Positions 1 to 7,665 of a stretch of DNA of 64,000 nucleotides are shown in pieces. Below the pieces are notes generated by a model, which was not told the DNA's origin, searched no databases, and saw only the letters and a program-made list of their open reading frames with translations. The translations under genes and the position numbers were made by a program. Where the stretch lies: assembly GCF_016612545.1 (NCBI RefSeq), contig NZ_JAENRY010000001.1, forward strand, positions 62,001 to 126,000, written 5' to 3'. Every line of letters starts with the position of its first letter. Position 1 is the first letter of the stretch. The stretch comes from Streptomyces sp. MBT65 (GTDB taxonomy: Bacteria; Actinomycetota; Actinomycetes; Streptomycetales; Streptomycetaceae).

Positions 1-156
1 GACTGCCAACGGGTCTGTTTCCGCAACGGGTTCCAGCTCTTCGGAGCCATGGGCTACACGTGGGAGAACGAACTGCAGATCCACCTCAAGCGGGCCAAGG
101 CCGGGGACCTGCTCCTCGGCACGGCGTCCGAGCACAGGAAGGCGCTGCTGGTATGA
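1..156 (+). CDS. Acyl-CoA dehydrogenase, C-terminal fragment (gene starts left of window)
   Basis: Frame 1 is open from the first base to a TGA at 154-156 and encodes about 51 residues. The segment QLFGAMGYTWENEL is the C-terminal signature of acyl-CoA dehydrogenases, and the Glu in TWENEL sits where the catalytic base lies in this family. The gene overlaps the next acyl-CoA dehydrogenase by ATGA. Together they look like the two genes of a heteromeric enzyme in which this short partner carries the catalytic Glu. The 5' part lies outside the window, so the full length cannot be judged. Confidence 0.85.
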   Translation, partial: DCQRVCFRNGFQLFGAMGYTWENELQIHLKRAKAGDLLLGTASEHRKALLV

Positions 157-1301
157 GGCTGGCCCCCGACCCCGAGGTCGAGAAGTTCCGCGCCGATTTC
201 AGCGCCTTCCTCGACACCCACCTGCCCACCCCCGAAGAGGCCACTGTCCGCTCCAAGTCCAGCGCGGACATACCGGATTGGGCCCGGCGCTGGCAACGCA
301 AGCTCTTCGACGCCGGCTGGCTGCTGCCGGCCCAGCCGCCCGAGTACGGCGGCCGCAACGCCACCCTGCCCCAAGTCGTCGCGCATCTGGAGGAGTTGTC
401 CCGGCGGCGGATCTACCACAGCTTCAACCCGCAGGGCCTCAACATCATCGCGGCCTCACTGCTGACCTTCGGCACCGAGGAACAGAAACGCGACTGGGCC
501 GTACCCCTGCTGCGCGCGGAGATCACCGCGTCGCTCGGCATGAGCGAACCCGGAGCGGGCTCCGACCTGGCCGGGCTGCGCACCCGCGCGGCCCTCGACG
601 GCGACCACTTCGTCGTCAACGGACAGAAGGTGTGGACCTCGGGCGCGCACGACGCCGACGTCCTGCTCACCTTCGTCCGCACCGACCCCGACGCCCCCAA
701 GCACAAGGGCATCAGCGTCCTGCTCATCCCCACCGACTCCGAAGGCCTGGTCAGGCGGCCGTTCGGATCGATCGCCGCACCCGACGACCTCGACTTCAAC
801 GAGGTGTTCTTCACCGACGTCCGCGTCCCGAAGGAGAACCTCGTCGGCCTCCTCAACGAGGGCTGGCGCGTGGCCAACGGCTCGCTCGGTCATGAACGGA
901 CCCTGCTGTGGGTGCACTACGCCGAGCGCATGGACGGCCTGATCCAGGACTCGGCCTGCGACGAGGAGTGGTACGCGACGCTCCAAATGGACGTCCAGGC
1001 ACTGCGGTTGCTCGGCCACCGGCTGCTCGGACCCGACCGCAACCCGGCGGAGATCTCGGTGCTCAAGCTGCTCGGCTCCGAGGCCGCGCAGAGCGCCGAA
1101 CTGCACGCCCTCGAACACCACGGGACCGAGGCGCTGCTGCATCCGGTGCAGACGGGGCCGTACACCCATATGAACCTCGGGACGTTCACCGCCAGTTGGT
1201 TCGAGCGGTACGCGCGCAGCTTCGGCGGGACCATCGCCGGCGGCACCTCCGAGATCCAGCGCAACATCATCGCCGAGCGCATCCTCGGCCTGCCCCGCTA
1301 G
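153..1301 (+). CDS. Acyl-CoA dehydrogenase, large partner of a two-gene enzyme
   Basis: A 382-residue flavoprotein of the acyl-CoA dehydrogenase family that should introduce an alpha,beta double bond into an acyl-CoA. The FAD-binding beta-domain signature GMSEPGAGSDLAG lies near residues 130-142 and the motif VNGQKVWTSGA follows. The C-terminus ends in GGTSEIQRNIIAERILGL. The start at 153 was chosen because it overlaps the previous stop codon by ATGA and removes a non-homologous N-terminal extension. Immediate coupling to a second dehydrogenase gene suggests an alpha2beta2 complex like the ChsE-type steroid enzymes. The substrate is unknown. Confidence 0.9.
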   Translation: MRLAPDPEVEKFRADFSAFLDTHLPTPEEATVRSKSSADIPDWARRWQRKLFDAGWLLPAQPPEYGGRNATLPQVVAHLEELSRRRIYHSFNPQGLNIIAASLLTFGTEEQKRDWAVPLLRAEITASLGMSEPGAGSDLAGLRTRAALDGDHFVVNGQKVWTSGAHDADVLLTFVRTDPDAPKHKGISVLLIPTDSEGLVRRPFGSIAAPDDLDFNEVFFTDVRVPKENLVGLLNEGWRVANGSLGHERTLLWVHYAERMDGLIQDSACDEEWYATLQMDVQALRLLGHRLLGPDRNPAEISVLKLLGSEAAQSAELHALEHHGTEALLHPVQTGPYTHMNLGTFTASWFERYARSFGGTIAGGTSEIQRNIIAERILGLPR

Positions 1302-1322
1302 AGCCGACGGAAGACGGGACCC

Positions 1323-2141
1323 ATGACAGACACAGCGGACACGGTGGACACGGACGAGGTCCTCTACGAGGTCGACGACAGGGTCGCGGTCATCACCCTG
1401 AACCGGCCCGAGGTCGCCAACGCCCAGAACGCGGTTCTCCTCGACGCGTTGGACGCCGCCTGGCGCCGGGCCGCCGCCGACGAGGAGGTCAAGGTGATCC
1501 TCCTGCGAGGCAACGGGAGACACTTCTCCTCCGGCCACGACCTCAAGGACCGCTGGCCGGCACCGAACGAGATCACCCTGGAGTGGATCTACAGTGCCGA
1601 ATCCCGCCGGTACTTGGAGTACACACTGCGCTGGCGCAACGTCCCCAAACCGTCGATCGCCGCGGTCCAGGGCAAGTGCATCGCGGGCGGACTGATGCTC
1701 TGCTGGCCCTGCGACCTGATCGTGGCCGCCGAGAACGCCGAATTCTCCGACCCCGTCGTGCACATGGGCATCGGTGGAGTCGAATACCACGGCCACACCT
1801 GGGAGTTGGGCCCACGCAAGGCGAAGGAGATCCTCTTCACCGGACGGGCCGTCACCGCCGAGGAGGCGGAGAAGGTCGGCATGGTGAACAAGGTCGTCCC
1901 CCTCGATCAACTGGACACCCAGGCAATGGAGTTGGCCCGGCAGATCGCCCGCATGCCGTCCTTCGGCCTCCGCCAGGCCAAGCGCGCCGTCAACCAGAGC
2001 CTCGACGTCCAGGGCTTCTACGCCGCCATCCAGTCCGTGTTCGACATCCACGAGACAGGACACGGGAACGCGTTGAGCGTGAGCGGATATCCCATTCTCA
2101 CCAAACTCGACGCCATGAAGGATCGCCTCAAAGAGCAGTAG
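1323..2141 (+). CDS. Enoyl-CoA hydratase/isomerase family protein (crotonase fold)
   Basis: A 272-residue crotonase-fold protein. The N-terminal LNRPEVANAQN strand, the oxyanion-hole region HFSSGHDLKD and the second loop CIAGGLMLCWPCDLI are all recognisable. The usual catalytic-Glu segment (E..LG..PG.GG) is replaced by a diverged stretch, VHMGIGGVEYHGHTWELG, so hydratase chemistry is not assured. It lies 21 bp after the acyl-CoA dehydrogenase pair on the same strand and probably acts on their product. It is convergent with the next gene. Confidence 0.88.
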   Translation: MTDTADTVDTDEVLYEVDDRVAVITLNRPEVANAQNAVLLDALDAAWRRAAADEEVKVILLRGNGRHFSSGHDLKDRWPAPNEITLEWIYSAESRRYLEYTLRWRNVPKPSIAAVQGKCIAGGLMLCWPCDLIVAAENAEFSDPVVHMGIGGVEYHGHTWELGPRKAKEILFTGRAVTAEEAEKVGMVNKVVPLDQLDTQAMELARQIARMPSFGLRQAKRAVNQSLDVQGFYAAIQSVFDIHETGHGNALSVSGYPILTKLDAMKDRLKEQ

Positions 2142-2163
2142 GCCGCGATCGCAAGGGTCGTCA

Positions 2164-3810
2164 TCACTCGCGCGCGGTGCTCGCGCCCCGGCTCATCGCC
2201 AGCACCGCGTCCCGGCGGCTGAGCGCCCCGAACGGTGAACCGCCGGTCGGGGCGGGGCTGCCGTAGATCCAGGTGGGGCCGTCGGAGAGATGGTCGAGCG
2301 CCTCGGCGGCCACGTCGGCGGGGTCGGCCAAGTCACCGCCGTAGGAGCCCCCTTGGACGCCTTCGGTCCGGCGCAGGGACGGGGTGTCGGTCCTGCCGAG
2401 CACCAGCCCCAGAACGTCCACCCCGCTGCCCTGCCACTCCGCCCACAGGCTCTCCGCGAGGATGAGGTCGAACGCCTTGGACGCGCCGTAGGCGGCGAGC
2501 GTGGCGCCACCGGCCCACGCGGCGCCCGAGGTCACCAGGACCACGGCTCCCCGCTTGCGCGCCACCATCGGGCCGCCGAAGCGGTAGGCCGCTTCGAGTA
2601 CGGCGGCGCAGTTGCGCTGCACCAGCCCGAGGTGCGTGCCGAGTTCCTTGTCGAGGAACGGGACGCTGCGGTCGTCGCTGCCCGCGTTGTAGACGAACAG
2701 GCCGACCTCCAGATCGACGGTCGCCTCCTCCAGCTCCGACAGGGCGCTCGGGGAGCTGAGGTCGAGCGCGACGGTACGGACCTCGACGCCGTACCGGTCC
2801 CGGATCTCGGCGGCGGACGCCTCCAGCACGGGCAGCCGCCGGGCCACCAGCACGATGTTCATCCCCTGGGCGGCCATCCGGTGGGCGAACGCGGCTCCCA
2901 CCCCGTCCGACCCGCCGGCGACGACACCCCACGGCCCGTACTTCGTGGTGAGCGATTGAGTCACTTCGTTACTCCTCGACAAGTTCATCCAGGACGACCG
3001 GAGAACCTTCTTCTCGACCGCGTCCGACGACAGCACCGTCCCGATGATTCCGAGGTCGGTCCCGGTGCCGCGCGCCACCTCGCGCACCACGCGGACGTCC
3101 TTGCTCATCAGGTCCGCCAGCCGCTCCGCGACCGCCTCGACCGACCCTCCGCCGGCGACGACACCGAGCGCCCGACTGGCACCGCTGCCGTGCTGCAGCG
3201 CCGCGAGAATCGCCTTCTCGTCGATGCCCAGCGACCCCGCCACCCGTACCGCGTCGACCGCGAGTCCGACCTGTGCCACGAACAAGGCGTTGTTGACGAG
3301 CTTGACCCGCTGACCGTTGCCGACCGGCCCCACGAACAGGACCGGCGAGGCATACGTCTCCAACAGCGGGCGCAGCGCCTCCAGTTGGGCCTCGTCCCCG
3401 CCGACCCACAGAGTGAGACGGCCCGCGGCGATGTCGTGCGGGCCGCCCGACAGCGCGGCGTCCAGCACCCCGACACCACGCTCCGCGCCCGCCTCGGCGA
3501 GCAACTCCGCGGTGCCGGGATGGGACGTGGTGTGCTGGATGAGCGTCGCCCCCGGTTTCATCCCAGAGAGCGCGCCTTCCGCACCGAGGCAGGCCGCTCT
3601 CACCTGTTCGTCCTTGAGTACGGCGACGAACACCGCGTCGGCGTCGCGGACCGTCGCCCCGATCGTGTCGGCCCGCGCGAACCCGTCCTCTTGGGCTGCC
3701 GCCAGGGCCTCCGGTCGACGCACATGGACCGTGACGTCATGCCCGGCGGCCACCAGTCGGTCGACGATCGGCCGCCCCATCCGGCCCGCCCCGATGAACC
3801 CGATCCTCAA
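2164..3810 (-). CDS. Fused 3-hydroxyisobutyrate-dehydrogenase-like and short-chain dehydrogenase
   Basis: A single open frame of 548 codons carries two complete oxidoreductases. Residues 1 to about 275 form a beta-hydroxyacid dehydrogenase: GFIGAGRMG nucleotide fold, SGGPHDIAAG substrate loop and catalytic Lys in VKLVNN. Residues from about 285 form an SDR with the nucleotide motif GGSDGVG and active site YGASK. The TTG start at 3810 has a GGAGGAG Shine-Dalgarno and overlaps the preceding stop. Unexpectedly there is no stop between the halves, although a strong GAGGAG ribosome site and GTG start (2964) sit exactly where a separate SDR gene would begin, with a TAA in another frame. It is either a natural fusion with internal initiation or a frameshift. 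Confidence 0.75.
   Translation of the reverse strand: MRIGFIGAGRMGRPIVDRLVAAGHDVTVHVRRPEALAAAQEDGFARADTIGATVRDADAVFVAVLKDEQVRAACLGAEGALSGMKPGATLIQHTTSHPGTAELLAEAGAERGVGVLDAALSGGPHDIAAGRLTLWVGGDEAQLEALRPLLETYASPVLFVGPVGNGQRVKLVNNALFVAQVGLAVDAVRVAGSLGIDEKAILAALQHGSGASRALGVVAGGGSVEAVAERLADLMSKDVRVVREVARGTGTDLGIIGTVLSSDAVEKKVLRSSWMNLSRSNEVTQSLTTKYGPWGVVAGGSDGVGAAFAHRMAAQGMNIVLVARRLPVLEASAAEIRDRYGVEVRTVALDLSSPSALSELEEATVDLEVGLFVYNAGSDDRSVPFLDKELGTHLGLVQRNCAAVLEAAYRFGGPMVARKRGAVVLVTSGAAWAGGATLAAYGASKAFDLILAESLWAEWQGSGVDVLGLVLGRTDTPSLRRTEGVQGGSYGGDLADPADVAAEALDHLSDGPTWIYGSPAPTGGSPFGALSRRDAVLAMSRGASTARE
2962..2977 (-). promoter_or_regulatory. Internal ribosome-binding site and GTG start of the SDR half
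   Basis: On the minus strand GAGGAG lies at 2977-2972, followed by seven bases and GTG at 2964-2962, in frame with the SDR domain. An out-of-frame TAA overlaps the spacer. This is the ordinary arrangement of two coupled genes, yet the upstream frame stays open through it. The SDR could be made both as a fusion and on its own. Confidence 0.6.
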
Positions 3811-4334
3811 CTCTCCTCCAGCGAAGCGGATTTGCCGGACGGCGCGAGCATCGCTCGGGGCCCGTCGGTGCCGTCGAGGTTGGCGTTGATCCGCTCGGCG
3901 ATCCGCCACCCCTCCGAAGTGCGCACCCAGCGCCAGGTGTTGGCGGAGACCTGGAACACCCAGAACCGTCCGGCGTCGGCGTCCCACCGCAGATGCAGCG
4001 CGTGGCTGCGGCCGGTGGCCCGGTCGCCGTCGACGACGACGTGCGGCGCGGTCAGCACATGACCGCAGCCGTTGTGGATCACGCTCTGATGGCCCGGTCC
4101 GTGGACCATGCCGACGATGCCGTCCCAGCCCTCCATCCGCAGATGGGGGACAGCGTCGAAGACACCGTCCTCGGTCCAGAGCGCAGCCGCGGCCTCCCCC
4201 GATCCGCTGTCGACCGCCGGCCCGTACTGGGCGACGAGCTGCGTGATCTCGACCTGGTCCTCCAAGGCGCGCACCTTCGCCGCCAACGACTCGACGGCTG
4301 CGCGTAGTTGGGCAAGTTCGTCGGTCTCGCTCAT
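3807..4334 (-). CDS. SnoaL-like / NTF2-fold protein
   Basis: A 175-residue protein. The first 30 residues form a charged helix (LRAAVESLAAKVRALEDQVE) with heptad character, and then comes a SnoaL_4-type cone fold starting at ITQLVAQYG. Members of this family are small isomerases, dehydratases or hydrolases without metal or cofactor, or orphan partners. The ATG at 4334 lies eight bases after the alcohol dehydrogenase stop, and the end overlaps the TTG of the next gene, so the three genes are one operon. The function is not predictable from sequence. Confidence 0.8.
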   Translation of the reverse strand: MSETDELAQLRAAVESLAAKVRALEDQVEITQLVAQYGPAVDSGSGEAAAALWTEDGVFDAVPHLRMEGWDGIVGMVHGPGHQSVIHNGCGHVLTAPHVVVDGDRATGRSHALHLRWDADAGRFWVFQVSANTWRWVRTSEGWRIAERINANLDGTDGPRAMLAPSGKSASLEES

Positions 4335-4342
4335 GAGTGTGG

Positions 4343-5365
4343 TCAGCTCCCTGGTACGACGATGATCCGGGCCGGCCCGTTCGCGTCCCGCGCAGCGTCG
4401 AGCGCGGCCTGGACCCCGTCGAGGCCGACGGTGTGCCCGAGCATCGGCCCGACATCGAGGCTGCCGGAGCAGACCGCCCGGAACGCCTCGTCCCAGTGGT
4501 CCATCGACGGGCCGCCCCCGAACTGGATGTTGATGCCCTTCTGTTTGGCGGTCAGGGTGTGCAGATGATCGCCCTCCGGCGGACCGCCGACGGAGAAGAT
4601 CCGGGTACCTCGCTCGCATCCCTTGATGATCGAGTCGAGAACGCCGGGGACGCCGACGCACTCGAACACGACACAACTCGCCCGCGGACCGGCCGCGTTG
4701 CGCCAGGCCTCGTACGGCGAGACCTCGGCCGGATCGACGACCACATCGGCGCCCATGGCCAGCGCGGTCGCGCGACGTGAGGCCTCGAGATCGGCCGCCA
4801 CGATCGGACCGACGCCGAGACTCCTGAGCCGGCCGATCGCCGAGAGGGCGATGGCGCCGCAGCCGATCACCAACGGCGCCTCGTTCGCCGTCAGTTGGGC
4901 GCGGGACGCGGTCGACCAGCCCACCGAGATCGCGTCGGCGACACACACGACCTCGCTCGGCAGATCCGACACCACGACCCGGGTGATGGCCTCGGTGAGC
5001 AGGAACAACTCACCGAATCCGCCCGGGGATTCGGGGCTCTGGCCGATGATCCTGCGGCCGGCGGGCGTGTTCAGTACGGGCAGCGAACTCACCCGTGTAC
5101 CGACCGGGATCCGCCGCTCGGTGCCGGGGCCGTAGTCCACGACCTCGGCGCAGTACTCGTGACCCATCACGATGTCGACGTCCCTGTCGTACGTCGACAT
5201 TCCGCTGTCGTCGTCGGCGCCCGCCTCCGGATGGTCCATGAAGTGCAGATCCGACGCGCAGATCCCGCACGCCAGCGAGCGGACGAGGAGTTGGCCCGGT
5301 CCGGGGACCGGATCGTCGACGGTCCGTGCCTCGACCGTCCCGCCCCGCAGCACAGCAGCACGCAT
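4343..5365 (-). CDS. Zinc-type alcohol dehydrogenase (MDR family)
   Basis: A 340-residue medium-chain dehydrogenase. The catalytic zinc ligands are visible in CGICASDLHF and GHE, and the NAD(P) fold contains VIGCGAIALSAIGRL. The four-cysteine lobe that binds structural zinc in most members is missing; the corresponding stretch (SSLPVLNTPAGRR) has no Cys. The ATG at 5365 has a GGAGGAG ribosome site. It is first in a reverse operon with the SnoaL protein and the fused dehydrogenase, divergent from the TetR gene. It probably oxidises an alcohol intermediate. Confidence 0.88.
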   Translation of the reverse strand: MRAAVLRGGTVEARTVDDPVPGPGQLLVRSLACGICASDLHFMDHPEAGADDDSGMSTYDRDVDIVMGHEYCAEVVDYGPGTERRIPVGTRVSSLPVLNTPAGRRIIGQSPESPGGFGELFLLTEAITRVVVSDLPSEVVCVADAISVGWSTASRAQLTANEAPLVIGCGAIALSAIGRLRSLGVGPIVAADLEASRRATALAMGADVVVDPAEVSPYEAWRNAAGPRASCVVFECVGVPGVLDSIIKGCERGTRIFSVGGPPEGDHLHTLTAKQKGINIQFGGGPSMDHWDEAFRAVCSGSLDVGPMLGHTVGLDGVQAALDAARDANGPARIIVVPGS

Positions 5366-5428
5366 CAGACTCTCCTCCGCATTCCGAAGTCCGTCCCCTT
5401 CGGACTGTAGCCACACAACGGGAATTAC

Positions 5429-5448
5429 AGAAGACGGTCTCCTATAAT
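5429..5448. promoter_or_regulatory. Palindrome and -10 box between divergent dehydrogenase and TetR genes
   Basis: The 15-bp near-palindrome AGAAGAC-G-GTCTCCT (5429-5443) has one mismatch and abuts a consensus -10 box TATAAT (5443-5448) reading toward the TetR gene. It does not match the GAGAAT-N3-ATTCTC motif found elsewhere. It is the likely operator of the local TetR protein, controlling both directions. Confidence 0.5.
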
Positions 5449-5489
5449 TGAAGAACGCCGGAACACCGCCCGGTCACTACAATCACGGC

Positions 5490-6083
5490 ATGGCAGAACC
5501 GCGCCGCGCCCCGGGCCGTCCCCGCGACACGAGCATCAATGAACGGGCCCTCGCGGCGACGCGCGAACTGCTCGTCCAGCGCGGCTTCGACGCCACGACG
5601 ATCCAGGCTGTGGCCGAGCACTCCGGTGTGCACGCCTCCGCCATCTACCGCCGCTGGCCGTCCCGGATCGAGCTGATCGAGGAGGCCACGTTCCCCGGGC
5701 TCAGCCCGTTGATCGTCCGTCCGACGGGGGATCTCCGCCGTGACCTCCGCCGGTTCGTCCGTGCCTACTTGGCGGCCTTCGGCGCCCCCGCGGCCCGCGC
5801 CGCGGCGGCCGGACTCTTCGCGCACTCCCAGACGTCGAACCGCCCCCGGCCGCCGGAAATGTTGCTGCGCGTGTCGGCGCGACCGCAGTTCCAGGACATC
5901 CTGCGCGCCGCGCCGACCGGTACCGTCGACCCCACCGTGGACCCGGACGACGTCTTCGACATGATCCTCGGCGCCGTACTGACCCGCACCCTCCTGGCCA
6001 CGGTCACGGCCCGCAACCGCCCCGTCGAGCGCACGGTCGACATGATCCTGCGGATGCTACGACCCCTCGACGGGCCTCTCTGA
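5490..6083 (+). CDS. TetR family transcriptional regulator
   Basis: A 197-residue repressor. The N-terminal helix-turn-helix spans roughly residues 15-60, with TTIQAVAEHSGVHASAIYRRW as the typical HTH (the YRRW recognition-helix end is characteristic), and the ligand-binding half is TetR_C-like. It is divergent from the alcohol dehydrogenase operon across a 124-bp region holding a palindrome over a TATAAT box, so local control of both units is likely. The ligand is unknown. Confidence 0.92.
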   Translation: MAEPRRAPGRPRDTSINERALAATRELLVQRGFDATTIQAVAEHSGVHASAIYRRWPSRIELIEEATFPGLSPLIVRPTGDLRRDLRRFVRAYLAAFGAPAARAAAAGLFAHSQTSNRPRPPEMLLRVSARPQFQDILRAAPTGTVDPTVDPDDVFDMILGAVLTRTLLATVTARNRPVERTVDMILRMLRPLDGPL

Positions 6084-6091
6084 TCAACTCG

Positions 6092-6105
6092 CCCGTCCGG
6101 ACGGG
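6092..6105. terminator. Perfect palindrome between convergent genes
   Basis: CCCGTCCGGACGGG is a perfect 14-bp palindrome lying between the TetR stop (6083) and the amidohydrolase stop (6115). It can form a short GC hairpin on either transcript, so it may end both. There is no T run. Confidence 0.45.
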
Positions 6106-6114
6106 GTGTTGGTC

Positions 6115-7338
6115 TCAGCGGCGTTCGTCGCGGAACACCTTCCCGCCCTTCATCACGAACCGGACGTCCGTCATCACGGAGACGTCCTCCAGCGGATTGC
6201 CCGGCACCGCGATGAGATCGGCGAGCAGGCCTTCGGCGATGCGGCCCCGGTCGTCGGCGTCGATCAACTCCGCCGCGTTGACGGTCGCCGCCTGGAGCGC
6301 TTCCAGGGGAGTCATGCCACGGTCGACCAGGGCGATCAGCTCCTGCGCGCCGCGGCCGTGCGGAATCGCCGGCGCGTCCGTGCCCAGCGCCATCCGGACA
6401 CCCGCCTTGCCGGCCCTGGACACCACCGTCTTCGCCCGGGGGAAGATCTCGGCGGCCTTCTCGACCAATTCGGGCGCGGAATGGGACATGTCCATCCCAT
6501 CGATGAGAGCGGTGGTCGGCACCAGGAAAGTGCCCCTCTCCGCCATCAGCGCGATCGTGTCGTCGTCGAGCAGGAAGCCGTGCTCGATGCAGTCGATGCC
6601 CGCCTCCACCGCGGCCCGGACGGCGTCGGCCCCGTGCGTGTGGGCCGCCACCTTCAGCCCGCGCCGGTGGGCCTCGTCGACGATGGCACGCAGCTCCTCG
6701 TCGGAGTAGTGCTGCGCGCCGGGGGTGCCCGTGTGGGACATCACGCCCCCGGACGCACAGACCTTGATGAGCCGTGCCCCGTGCTTGATCTGGTAGCGGA
6801 CGGCCTTGCGCACCTCGTCGACACCGTTGGCAATGCCCTCCTCCAGGGAGAGAGGCATGATTCCGGGGGCGTACGCGGCGAACATCGTGGGGTCGAGGTG
6901 TCCGCCGGTGGGTGTGATGGCGTGCCCGGCCGGCACGATGCGCGGTCCGTCGATCCAGCCGGCGTCGATGGCCTTCGCCAGCGCGACGTCCAGCAGATAG
7001 CCGCCCGTCTTCACGAACAGGCCGAGGTTGCGGACCGTCGTGAAGCCCGCGCGCAGGGTCCGCCGGGCGTTGCCCACCGCGCGGAGCATCCGAAGCGGGG
7101 GATCGTCCTGGACGGGGGAGAACGCGAGGGTCTCTCCCCGGCCGCCCATCAGGAGGTTGACCTCCATGTCCATGAGACCGGGCAGCAGAGTCACATCACC
7201 GAGGTCGAGAACCTCGTTCTCGCCCTCGCCCTCGCCGCCGCCGCGCGTGATGCGGTCGCCGTCGACCGTGACGATGCCCGGCTGCTCGAACTCGCCCGTC
7301 TCCACGTGCAGTACACGCGCCGCCCTGAGTGTGAGCAC
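6115..7338 (-). CDS. Imidazolonepropionase-like amidohydrolase lacking the HxH motif
   Basis: A 407-residue metal-dependent amidohydrolase-fold protein. Later metal-site residues are in place: a Lys in RLIKVCASGG, His in VAAHTHG, His in CIEHGF and Asp in ALGTDAP. The first-strand HxH that normally follows PGLxD is replaced by Glu59 and Asn61 (GLMDMEVNLL). The enzyme therefore has an altered metal centre or a different reaction. It is the last gene of the reverse Rieske operon, six bases after the small protein gene. A hydrolytic role on an amide, lactone or peptide-like intermediate is inference. Confidence 0.85.
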   Translation of the reverse strand: MLTLRAARVLHVETGEFEQPGIVTVDGDRITRGGGEGEGENEVLDLGDVTLLPGLMDMEVNLLMGGRGETLAFSPVQDDPPLRMLRAVGNARRTLRAGFTTVRNLGLFVKTGGYLLDVALAKAIDAGWIDGPRIVPAGHAITPTGGHLDPTMFAAYAPGIMPLSLEEGIANGVDEVRKAVRYQIKHGARLIKVCASGGVMSHTGTPGAQHYSDEELRAIVDEAHRRGLKVAAHTHGADAVRAAVEAGIDCIEHGFLLDDDTIALMAERGTFLVPTTALIDGMDMSHSAPELVEKAAEIFPRAKTVVSRAGKAGVRMALGTDAPAIPHGRGAQELIALVDRGMTPLEALQAATVNAAELIDADDRGRIAEGLLADLIAVPGNPLEDVSVMTDVRFVMKGGKVFRDERR

Positions 7339-7344
7339 GACGGG

Positions 7345-7665
7345 TCAGACCTTCGGCTCGACGACTAGGTCCATATAGGCGGCCCCGCTGTCCGGCACCC
7401 GGGCCTGCTTCCAGACCTCCACCGGGAACGACACGTTCACCAGGGAGAACAGCAGGAGCAGCAAGTTGCGCTCCTGCTCCGGGAGTTCGGTGAGGGGGAA
7501 CTTGTCGAGGTGGTCGGAGGCCTGTTCCAGCAGCGGGAACGCGGCGTCGTAGAACGCCTGCATCTCCTCCATGGAGCTGGCCAGGCGCTTGGTGTAGCGA
7601 TCGCGCTCGGACTCCAGGACCCACTCGCTGAACGGTTCGAGCGCCGCGAACTCACTGGGCAGCAT
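7345..7665 (-). CDS. Small helical protein coupled to the Rieske oxygenase
   Basis: A 106-residue acidic, mostly helical protein with no signal peptide and no cysteine. I do not recognise the family. Its start overlaps the end of the Rieske oxygenase gene by 14 bp, which implies translational coupling. It is too small and too helical to be the usual cone-shaped beta-subunit of a ring-hydroxylating dioxygenase, so it may be a stabilising partner or a carrier for this oxygenase. Confidence 0.7.
   Translation of the reverse strand: MLPSEFAALEPFSEWVLESERDRYTKRLASSMEEMQAFYDAAFPLLEQASDHLDKFPLTELPEQERNLLLLLFSLVNVSFPVEVWKQARVPDSGAAYMDLVVEPKV

Noticed and set aside
456-2063. Long reverse open frame opposite the first acyl-CoA dehydrogenase and crotonase
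   Set aside because: It mirrors two clear forward genes, its translation has no recognisable family, and high third-position GC routinely opens such antisense frames.
3001-3015. GAGAA-N5-TTCTC match upstream of the internal SDR start
   Set aside because: It is inside coding sequence with C/C at the inner positions, and it follows the codons for E-K-K-V-L. Similar intragenic matches at 25364, 40137 and 63852 show that such hits arise from codon use.
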